Source: Aliarcobacter faecis (lineage in GTDB: Bacteria; Campylobacterota; Campylobacteria; Campylobacterales; Arcobacteraceae). From it: a DNA stretch of 64,000 bases. How positions within the stretch are numbered: the stretch's first letter is position 1; every line of letters begins with the position of its first letter. The notes under the pieces were generated by a model. It was not told where the DNA came from. It made no database searches and saw only the letters and a program-made list of their open reading frames with translations. The position numbers were made by a program, and so were the translations under genes. Positions 52,942 to 60,348 of the stretch are shown here, piece by piece. Where the stretch lies: positions 2,170,001 through 2,234,000 of the forward strand of contig NZ_CP053837.1 in NCBI RefSeq assembly GCF_013201705.1, given 5' to 3'.

Positions 52942-53691
52942 ATGAAAATTGGACTATTTATTCCCTGTTTTATGAATGAACTATATCCGAATGTTTGTAA
53001 AGCAACATATAAATTACTAAAAAATCAAGATTTAGATATAGACTATCCATTAGAACAGACTTGCTGTGGACAAGCTATGGCAAACTCTGGTTGTTCAAAA
53101 GATATCAAAACTTTAGCAAAAAATTTTGTAAATACTTTTAAAGATTATGATTATATTGTTGCACCTAGTGCTTCATGTGTAACTATGGTAAAAGAGCATT
53201 ATGCAGAATTTTTTGATAATGACAAAGATTACAATAAAGTAAAAGCTTCAATTTATGAAATTTGCGAATTTTTACATGATGTAATAAAACTTGAAAATAT
53301 AAAATTTAAACACTCATTTGCATATAAAATTGGTCTTCACAACTCATGTCATGGACATAGAGTCCTAAAACTAGCAACTGCTAGTGAATTAAATATTCCA
53401 TATAACTCAAAATTAAAAAATCTTTTAAATAAAGTAGATGGTATTGAATTAGTAACTTTAAAAAGAGAAGATGAGTGTTGTGGTTTTGGTGGAACATTTA
53501 GTGTCCAAGAAGAGGCTATTTCAGTTGCAATGGGTAAAGATAGAGTAAAAGATCATCTTAATTCAAATGCACAAATAATAACTGGTGCTGATATGTCTTG
53601 TTTAATGCATATGGAAGGTATTATAAATAGAGATAAAACAGCAATCAAAGTTATGCATATAACAGAAATTCTTGCAGGAGTTAGACCATGA
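52942..53691 (+). CDS. lutA: Lactate utilisation protein LutA (CCG-domain oxidoreductase)
   Basis: 249 residues. It carries two CCG domains: LEQTCCGQAMANSGC (about 48-62) and a second DECCGFGGTFSV (about 180-191), as in LutA/LldE, and the HNSCHGHRV cysteine-histidine segment (about 134-142). With LutB and LutC it forms the non-flavin L-lactate oxidising complex in the cytosol or at the membrane face. AAAGGAG precedes the ATG, and lutB overlaps its stop as ATGA. Confidence 0.94.
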   Translation: MKIGLFIPCFMNELYPNVCKATYKLLKNQDLDIDYPLEQTCCGQAMANSGCSKDIKTLAKNFVNTFKDYDYIVAPSASCVTMVKEHYAEFFDNDKDYNKVKASIYEICEFLHDVIKLENIKFKHSFAYKIGLHNSCHGHRVLKLATASELNIPYNSKLKNLLNKVDGIELVTLKREDECCGFGGTFSVQEEAISVAMGKDRVKDHLNSNAQIITGADMSCLMHMEGIINRDKTAIKVMHITEILAGVRP

Positions 53692-55058
53692 GTAGCCATA
53701 GTATAAATGCTGCAAAATTTGTTTCAAATGATGAAAGAATGCATTGGCATGATGGGGCATTATGGTTTGTAAGAGAAAAAAGAGATAAAGCTAGTAAATC
53801 TATTCCTGAATGGGAAAATTTAAGAGAGTATGCAGACCAAATAAAAACTCATACTATGGCAAATTTAGATAAATATCTTTTAGAATTTGAAGAAAATGCA
53901 ACAAAAAAAGGTATTACTGTACATTTTGCTTTTGATGCACAAGAGCATAATGAAATTGTTTATAAAATCCTAAAAGAAAATAGTGTAAAAAAACTTGTAA
54001 AATCAAAATCTATGCTAACTGAAGAGTGCCACTTAAACCCTTATTTAGAAAACCGTGGAATTGAAGTAATAGATACCGATTTGGGAGAGAGAATTGTTCA
54101 ATTAAGAAATGAACCTCCTTCTCATATAGTTCTTCCTGCAATTCATCTAAAAAAATCCGATGTTTCTGATACATTTCATGAAAAATTAGGAACACAAAAA
54201 GGAAATTATGATCCAACTTATCTAACAAGGGCTGCAAGAGCTGCTTTAAGAGAAGATTTTTTAACTGCTGATGCAGGACTTACTGGAGTTAATTTTGCTA
54301 TTGCAAGTACTGGTGGAGTTGTAGTTTGTACAAATGAGGGAAATGCAGATATGGGAGCAAGTGTTCCAAAACTTCATATTGCTTCAATGGGAATAGAAAA
54401 AATAATTCCAAGACTTGAAGATTTAAGTGTATTTACAAGACTACTAGCACGAAGTGCCACAGGACAACCTATTACTTCATATACTTCACATTTTCATAAT
54501 AGTGTTGAAAATGGGCAAATGCATATAATCATTGTTGATAACAAAAGAAGTCAATTTTTAAGCTCAACAAAAAATAAAAAGGCTTTAAATTGTATTAGAT
54601 GTGGTGCTTGTATGAATACTTGCCCTGTTTATAGAAGAAGTGGTGGTCACTCTTATGAGTATGTAATACCAGGACCTATTGGCTCAATTTTAGGAAGTGT
54701 AAAAGAGCCAAAAGCAAATAATAGTTTACCTTTTGCTTGTACTTTATGTGGTTCTTGTTCAAATGTTTGCCCAGTAAAAATAGATTTAGATTCACAACTT
54801 TATAGCCTAAGACAAGATTTAGGAAAGATGAATTTAATAGATAGTAAAAAACAAACTGCTATGAAAGTAACTGCTTGGTTTATGAGTAAACCAGTTTTAT
54901 TTGATTTTCTTGGAAAAATGGCAAGAGTTATAGTGCCAAAACTTCCAAAATCTATACTTTATAATAGATTTAATGTTTGGGGAAAACAAAGAGATTTACC
55001 AAAGTTTCCTAAAAAAAGCTTCAAAGAGATGTTTAAAGATGGAGAATTAGATGACTAG
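53688..55058 (+). CDS. lutB: Lactate utilisation protein LutB (iron-sulfur)
   Basis: 456 residues. The N-terminal DUF162-type domain has VKSKSMLTEECHLN, ETDLGE-like DTDLGERIVQL and GLTGVNFAIASTGGVVVC. Two 4Fe-4S ferredoxin sites follow: CIRCGACMNTCP (about 304-315) and CTLCGSCSNVCP (about 354-365). It is slightly shorter at the C-terminus than some LutB proteins. It passes electrons within LutABC. Overlaps lutA by 4 nt and lutC by 8 nt. Confidence 0.95.
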   Translation: MSSHSINAAKFVSNDERMHWHDGALWFVREKRDKASKSIPEWENLREYADQIKTHTMANLDKYLLEFEENATKKGITVHFAFDAQEHNEIVYKILKENSVKKLVKSKSMLTEECHLNPYLENRGIEVIDTDLGERIVQLRNEPPSHIVLPAIHLKKSDVSDTFHEKLGTQKGNYDPTYLTRAARAALREDFLTADAGLTGVNFAIASTGGVVVCTNEGNADMGASVPKLHIASMGIEKIIPRLEDLSVFTRLLARSATGQPITSYTSHFHNSVENGQMHIIIVDNKRSQFLSSTKNKKALNCIRCGACMNTCPVYRRSGGHSYEYVIPGPIGSILGSVKEPKANNSLPFACTLCGSCSNVCPVKIDLDSQLYSLRQDLGKMNLIDSKKQTAMKVTAWFMSKPVLFDFLGKMARVIVPKLPKSILYNRFNVWGKQRDLPKFPKKSFKEMFKDGELDD

Positions 55059-55638
55059 TAAAGAAAAAATTTTAAATTCTATTAAAAAGAATAACTTAGT
55101 AAAAGATGTGAAACTTCCATCTTATGATAATTTTGGAATTAAATTTGAGAATAAATTTGAAACATTTTCTATAATGATTGAAAGTGTTGGTGGAAAAGCT
55201 TTAAGAGTTTCAAAAGAAGAGTTAAATAAAACAATAAAAGAGTTATATCCAGATGAAAAAATAGTTGCTTCAAATGTAGATTTTTGCTCTTTAGGTAATT
55301 TTGATGCAAACCGTTTTCAAAATGAAAAAGATTTAAAAGATATTGACTTAGCAATAGTTAAAGGAAATTTCGCAGTTGCTGAAAATGGTGCTGTTTGGGT
55401 AAAAAATGAGAATAATAGACATAGAGCTTTATATTTTATTGCACAAAATATAGTAATTGTCATAGATGAAGATGAAATAGTAAATAATATGCATGAAGCA
55501 TATGAAAAAATAAATTTTGAAAAAGCTGGTTATGGAGTATTTATCTCTGGTCCCTCAAAAACTGCAGATATAGAACAATCTTTAGTTATTGGTGCCCATG
55601 GTCCAAAATCTGGTTATGTAATTTTTATTAAATCCTAA
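55051..55638 (+). CDS. lutC: Lactate utilisation protein LutC
   Basis: 195 residues with the LUD (DUF162) domain: ATG starts within the lutB end, and the body has DLAIVKGNFAVAENGAVWV, ALYFIAQNIVIVIDEDEIV, FISGPSKTADIEQSLVIGAHGPKSGYV at the C-terminus. It completes the LutABC lactate oxidase. It is short relative to some LutC proteins (about 220-240) but ends with the conserved segment. Confidence 0.93.
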   Translation: MTSKEKILNSIKKNNLVKDVKLPSYDNFGIKFENKFETFSIMIESVGGKALRVSKEELNKTIKELYPDEKIVASNVDFCSLGNFDANRFQNEKDLKDIDLAIVKGNFAVAENGAVWVKNENNRHRALYFIAQNIVIVIDEDEIVNNMHEAYEKINFEKAGYGVFISGPSKTADIEQSLVIGAHGPKSGYVIFIKS

Positions 55639-55662
55639 TATAATTGCTAAATAGGAATAACA

Positions 55663-57855
55663 ATGAGATACTTTTTACTATTTAGCATACTTTTTATTGG
55701 CTTTGTAAATGCAAGTGAAAATAAAGAGGTATTATTAATACACTCATATCATAAAGGATATGCTTGGACTGATGATATCTCAAAAGCAATTGAAAAAAAC
55801 TTTTCAGAACATAAAAATATTGAGCTTACAACTGTTTATATGGATACAAAAAGAATAGATGATTTACACTATCTAGATAATCTTGCAAAACTTTATAAAG
55901 AACAATTCTCTAATAGAAAATTTGACTTAATAATAATTAGTGATAATAATGCTTTTGATTTTATATCAAAATATTATGACTATCTATTCAAAGATATCCC
56001 TGTCTTATTTTGTGGTATAAATGATTATACAAAAGAGAGTTTAAAAAAACTAAGCTTTAAAGATATTTCAGGAGTTGCCGAAGCTGTAGATATTGAAAAG
56101 AATTTTGAACTAATTTCAAAAATACATCCCAATTTAAAGAACATTTTAATTATAAATGATAAATCAATTACAGGATTAGCTGTAAAAAAAGATTTAACAA
56201 AAATTATTGAAAAATATAAAAAAAAGTTTAATATTGAATATACAGATAACCTTGAAATAAATGATTTAAAAGTAAAAGTATCAAATCTTGAAAAAGGTAA
56301 TAGTGCAATTTTATTTGTCTTACTATTTAAAGATACAACAGGAAAATATTTTACATATAAACAGAGTTTTGAAGAGATAAGAGAAGTTAGCCAAGTGCCA
56401 ATTTATGGTCTTTGGGATTTTTATTTAAATAGTGGAATGGTGGGAGGATTATTAACCTCAGCAGTTGCACAAGGTCAAACTGTATCTCAAATGGCTTTAG
56501 AAGTATTAAATGGAAAAGATATAAAAGATATTCCAGTTCTTGAAAAATCCCCAAATCTTTATATCTTTAACTATAATGAGTTAAAAAAGTTTGATATTAA
56601 TATTCCAAAATATATCGAAAATCCTATAATTATAAATGAACCTAGTTCAATATATAAAGAACATAAAAACTTTTTTATTATTACAATTATTACAATCTCT
56701 TTATTAAGTATTATTGTTATTATTCTAAAAATAAATATTCAAAGAAGGGAAAAACTTGAACTTGAGCTTTCAAATAGAATAGAGTTTGATAAAGTTCTTC
56801 TTGATACTATTCCAAATGCTATTTATCATAAAAATATTGAAGGTAAATTTTTAGGCTGTAATACTGCATTTGCTTCTTTGGTAAACTCTACAAAAAATGA
56901 GATTATAGGAAAAACTGCTTTTGATTTCTTTCCAGAGAAAATTGCTGTTCAAAATACTCATATAGACCAAGAAATATTAAGAACATTTACTACAAATAGT
57001 TCAGATTTTACTTTTTATACTCCTTCAAACGAAATGAAACATATAGTTTTAAATAAAGCTGCATATAAAAATATAGATGGCACTATTGGAGGAATTGTAT
57101 GTATAATGGATGATATGACAGAGAGAATTCAACAAAAACAGTTTTTAATTCAACAAAGTAAATTAGCTGAAATGGGAGATATGATAGCAGCAATTGCTCA
57201 TCAATGGAATGAACCTTTAGTAGAATTATCAGCACTTGTTCAGGATATTCAAACCTCATATTTATTAAATGAACTAAAAGATAATGATGTTGAAAATTTT
57301 GTTAAAGACTCTATGATTCAAATAAAATATATGTCTAAAACTCTAAATGATTTTAGAAATTTTCTAAAACCATCAACAAAAAAAGTTCTTTTTTCTATAT
57401 CAAAAGCATTAAATGAGATAAATGAGATTATAGGAAAACAGATTTTCTACTCAAATATAAATATGAACTTTAACTATAAAAATAAAGATGAAGAACTTCT
57501 TATTTATGGATATGAAAATGAGTTTAAACAAGTTTTATTAAATATTATAAATAATGCAAAAAATAAAATTATTGAAAAGAAACTACCTTTAAATAAAAAA
57601 GGGGAAATTAACATAAATATTCAAAGAGCTATAAATTATAATAAAATAGAGATTATTGATGATGCTGGAGCAATTGATGAAAAAATCATAAACTCTATTT
57701 TTGAGCCTTATTTTACAACAAAAGAAGATGGTATGGGACTTGGTCTTTATATGGCAAAAATAATTATAGAAGATAAGATGAAAGGAACTATAAATGTTAA
57801 AAATGATAAAAATTGTGTTGTTTTTACAATAAATCTTCCATTTAAAGAGGCTTAA
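55663..57855 (+). CDS. Sensor histidine kinase with periplasmic ABC-substrate-binding-like domain
   Basis: 730 residues. A signal sequence is followed by a periplasmic domain (about 20-330) of the ABC_sub_bind type: EVLLIHSYHKGYAWTDDISK, VPIYGLWDFYLNSGMVGGLLTS. One TM helix (about 337-358) leads to a PAS domain (about 370-485, YHKNIEGKFLGCNTAFASLV) and a kinase core with H-box AAIAHQWNEPL (His about 512), N-box QVLLNIINNAKNKI, D-box IIDDAGAID and G2 EDGMGLGLYMA. It lies 24 nt after lutC and before its regulator, inside a lactate cluster, so the ligand is plausibly lactate or a related acid; that is inference. Confidence 0.88.
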   Translation: MRYFLLFSILFIGFVNASENKEVLLIHSYHKGYAWTDDISKAIEKNFSEHKNIELTTVYMDTKRIDDLHYLDNLAKLYKEQFSNRKFDLIIISDNNAFDFISKYYDYLFKDIPVLFCGINDYTKESLKKLSFKDISGVAEAVDIEKNFELISKIHPNLKNILIINDKSITGLAVKKDLTKIIEKYKKKFNIEYTDNLEINDLKVKVSNLEKGNSAILFVLLFKDTTGKYFTYKQSFEEIREVSQVPIYGLWDFYLNSGMVGGLLTSAVAQGQTVSQMALEVLNGKDIKDIPVLEKSPNLYIFNYNELKKFDINIPKYIENPIIINEPSSIYKEHKNFFIITIITISLLSIIVIILKINIQRREKLELELSNRIEFDKVLLDTIPNAIYHKNIEGKFLGCNTAFASLVNSTKNEIIGKTAFDFFPEKIAVQNTHIDQEILRTFTTNSSDFTFYTPSNEMKHIVLNKAAYKNIDGTIGGIVCIMDDMTERIQQKQFLIQQSKLAEMGDMIAAIAHQWNEPLVELSALVQDIQTSYLLNELKDNDVENFVKDSMIQIKYMSKTLNDFRNFLKPSTKKVLFSISKALNEINEIIGKQIFYSNINMNFNYKNKDEELLIYGYENEFKQVLLNIINNAKNKIIEKKLPLNKKGEININIQRAINYNKIEIIDDAGAIDEKIINSIFEPYFTTKEDGMGLGLYMAKIIIEDKMKGTINVKNDKNCVVFTINLPFKEA

Positions 57856-57856
57856 A

Positions 57857-58501
57857 ATGAAAATTCTACTTTTAGAAGATAATCAAAAACTAAATGAAAC
57901 AATCACAAAAAGATTAAAAATGAAAAATTATAATGTGATATCTTTCATTGATGGAGCAGAAGCTTATGAAAAGATAACAGAAGGGTTTTCCTGTTTTATA
58001 TTAGATATTAATGTACCAAATATTGATGGTATTAATATCTTAAAAAAGATTAGAGAACTTTATGAAATTGTTCCAGTTATAATTATAAGTGCTAGTGTTG
58101 AACTTGATATGATAAAACAATCTTATGATTTTGGCTGTAATGATTATCTAAAAAAGCCTTTTTTTATAGATGAATTAGAGATAAAAATAGAAAAATTATG
58201 TAATATAAAAGATAAAAAAATATATTTTGATAAGAACTCATATTTTGATTTTATATCTTCAATAATAATTATAAATGATAAAGAGATAAGATTAACAAAA
58301 AAAGAGAAACTTTTACTAAATCTATTTCTTACTAAACAAAATCAAGTTATCACCTATGAAACCATAGAAAATTATGTTTGGGAAGGAAATTTTGTATCTT
58401 TAGACTCTATTAGAAGTCTAATTCTAAGATTAAGAAAAATTTTAGATAAAGATTTTATTCAAACAGTTATTGATACAGGTTATATTTTTAAAAATATTTA
58501 A
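57857..58501 (+). CDS. OmpR-family response regulator of the lactate cluster
   Basis: 214 residues. The receiver has ILLLEDNQKL, phospho-Asp in FILDINVPNIDG (Asp about 50), IIISASV and the Lys of YLKKPFFIDEL. The C-terminal winged helix has LTKKEKLLLNLFLTKQNQV, SLDSIRSLILRLRKIL and a truncated ending FIQTVIDTGYIFKNI. It starts 1 nt after the kinase stop. The lutA, lctP and dld promoters nearby share an 11 bp-spaced repeat which this protein could bind. Confidence 0.92.
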   Translation: MKILLLEDNQKLNETITKRLKMKNYNVISFIDGAEAYEKITEGFSCFILDINVPNIDGINILKKIRELYEIVPVIIISASVELDMIKQSYDFGCNDYLKKPFFIDELEIKIEKLCNIKDKKIYFDKNSYFDFISSIIIINDKEIRLTKKEKLLLNLFLTKQNQVITYETIENYVWEGNFVSLDSIRSLILRLRKILDKDFIQTVIDTGYIFKNI

Positions 58502-58527
58502 TCTCTTTTTTTAGTTTATTACTAAAA

Positions 58528-58543
58528 TCATATAAATTTCATA
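58528..58543 (+). promoter_or_regulatory. TCATA-N6-TCATA direct repeat upstream of lctP
   Basis: TCATA at 58528-58532 and 58539-58543 (11 bp period). A -10-like TAATAT follows at 58553-58558, so the pair covers the expected -35. Downstream is a strong AAGGAGG ribosome site at 58577-58583. Confidence 0.55.
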
Positions 58544-58588
58544 CCTTTTTATTAATATCCATTTAATATTTTACTTAAGGAGGTTTAT

Positions 58589-60229
58589 ATGCAAACTTGG
58601 CAACAAGTATATGCACCAATAGGGGATAGTCTAATTCTATCAGCTCTTGTAGCACTAATTCCTATTGTTTTTTTCTTTTTGGCACTTGCACTATTTAGAA
58701 TGAAAGGGCACTACGCAGCAATCATTACATTAGCATTATCGATGATTGTAGCAGTTTTTGGATTTGAGATGCCAGTTAATATGGTATTTTCATCAGCTAG
58801 TTATGGTTTCTTATTTGGTTTATGGCCAATTGCTTGGATTATTGTTGCATCAGTATTTTTATACAAATTAACAGTAAAAAGTGGGCAATTTGAGATTATT
58901 AGAAACTCTATTATAAAAATCACTGAAGATCAGAGAATTCAAGTTATTTTAATTGGTTTTTCATTTGGTGCTTTTTTAGAAGGGGCTGCTGGATTTGGAG
59001 CACCTGTTGCTATTACAGCTGCAATTTTAGTAGGTCTTGGATTTAAACCTCTATATGCAGCTGGATTATGTCTTATTGCAAATACTGCTCCTGTTGCCTT
59101 TGGAGCTTTAGGTGTTCCAATTATTGTTGCTGGACAAGTAACTTCAATCGATGCTTTTACAATTGGAGCAATGGCTGGAAGACAATTACCAATACTATCT
59201 TTAATTATCCCTTTATGGCTTGTTGCTATGATGGATGGTTGGAAAGGTATTAAAGAGGTATGGCCTGCTGCAATAGTTGCAGGGGCAAGTTTTGCTATTT
59301 CTCAATATCTTACATCAAATTTTATTGGTCCAGAATTACCAGATGTTACTTCAGCAATAGTTTCTATTGTTGCAACAACAATCTTCTTAAGATATTGGAA
59401 ACCAAAAAATATTATGAAAACAGTAGAGTTAGATGAGGTTGTTTCATCATCATATTCAACTGCTCAAGTATTTAAAGCTTGGTCTCCATTTATTATTCTT
59501 TCAATAATGGTTACAATTTGGACAACAGGTTGGTTTAAAGCTTTTTTTGCAAAAGGTCAAATTTTAGCGAATACTATTTTCAAATTTGAATTTTCAACTA
59601 TTCACAATATGATATTCAAAATGCCACCAATAGTTAGTACACCAAAGTCTTTTGATGTTGTATATACATTTAATCCTATTTCAGCAACAGGTACTGCTAT
59701 TTTTCTAACAGCAATTATTACTATGTTTATATTTAGATTAAATATATCAACAACTACAAAAACAATGGGTGAAACTCTTTTTGAACTTAAATGGGCTATT
59801 GTATCAATTGGTATGGTTCTTGGATTTGCATTTGTTATGAACTATTCAGGTATGTCTTCAACAATGGCTCTAGTATTAGCAAATACTGGTTTCTTATTTC
59901 CATTTTTCTCTCCATTTTTAGGATGGCTTGGAGTATTTTTAACTGGTTCAGATACTTCATCAAATGCACTTTTCTGCGGATTACAACAACAAACTGCTCA
60001 ACAATTAGGACTGAATGAAACACTAATGGTTGCAGCAAATACAACAGGTGGAGTTTGTGGAAAAATGATTTCACCTCAATCTATTTCTATTGCTTGTGCC
60101 TCAACAGGAATTGTTGGGAAAGAGTCTGATTTATTTAGATTTACAGTTAAACATAGTTTAATACTTGTTGTTATTATGGGACTTATAACTATGTCTCAAG
60201 CATATATTTTTACTTGGATGATTCCATAA
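58589..60229 (+). CDS. lctP: L-lactate permease
   Basis: 546 residues with about 13 hydrophobic segments. It matches the LctP/LldP family: GAFLEGAAGFGAPVAITAAIL (about 130-150, the signature), ANTAPVAFGALGVPIIVAGQ, GSDTSSNALFCGLQQQTA and TTGGVCGKMISPQSISIACA near the C-terminus. It carries lactate with protons. The start has a very strong Shine-Dalgarno AAGGAGG and its own regulated-looking promoter after the response regulator gene. It ends at a strong terminator. Confidence 0.95.
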   Translation: MQTWQQVYAPIGDSLILSALVALIPIVFFFLALALFRMKGHYAAIITLALSMIVAVFGFEMPVNMVFSSASYGFLFGLWPIAWIIVASVFLYKLTVKSGQFEIIRNSIIKITEDQRIQVILIGFSFGAFLEGAAGFGAPVAITAAILVGLGFKPLYAAGLCLIANTAPVAFGALGVPIIVAGQVTSIDAFTIGAMAGRQLPILSLIIPLWLVAMMDGWKGIKEVWPAAIVAGASFAISQYLTSNFIGPELPDVTSAIVSIVATTIFLRYWKPKNIMKTVELDEVVSSSYSTAQVFKAWSPFIILSIMVTIWTTGWFKAFFAKGQILANTIFKFEFSTIHNMIFKMPPIVSTPKSFDVVYTFNPISATGTAIFLTAIITMFIFRLNISTTTKTMGETLFELKWAIVSIGMVLGFAFVMNYSGMSSTMALVLANTGFLFPFFSPFLGWLGVFLTGSDTSSNALFCGLQQQTAQQLGLNETLMVAANTTGGVCGKMISPQSISIACASTGIVGKESDLFRFTVKHSLILVVIMGLITMSQAYIFTWMIP

Positions 60230-60237
60230 CTATATCT

Positions 60238-60270
60238 AATTTTATTTAGGCATTTTGCCTAAATAAAATT
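60238..60270 (+). terminator. Terminator after lctP
   Basis: A perfect 15 bp stem AATTTTATTTAGGCA / TGCCTAAATAAAATT with a TTT loop begins 9 nt after the stop. Confidence 0.8.
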
Positions 60271-60285
60271 ACTCCTTTATAAATA

Positions 60286-60301
60286 TCATATTATTATCAT
60301 T
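60286..60301 (+). promoter_or_regulatory. TCATA-N6-TCATT direct repeat upstream of dld
   Basis: TCATA at 60286-60290 and TCATT at 60297-60301 (11 bp period). A -10-like TAAAAT follows at 60311-60316. It is the third copy of the arrangement found before lutA and lctP. Confidence 0.5.
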
Positions 60302-60348
60302 TAGTAAAGTTAAAATTTATATCTTAATAAATCTTAAGGGAATTAAAT

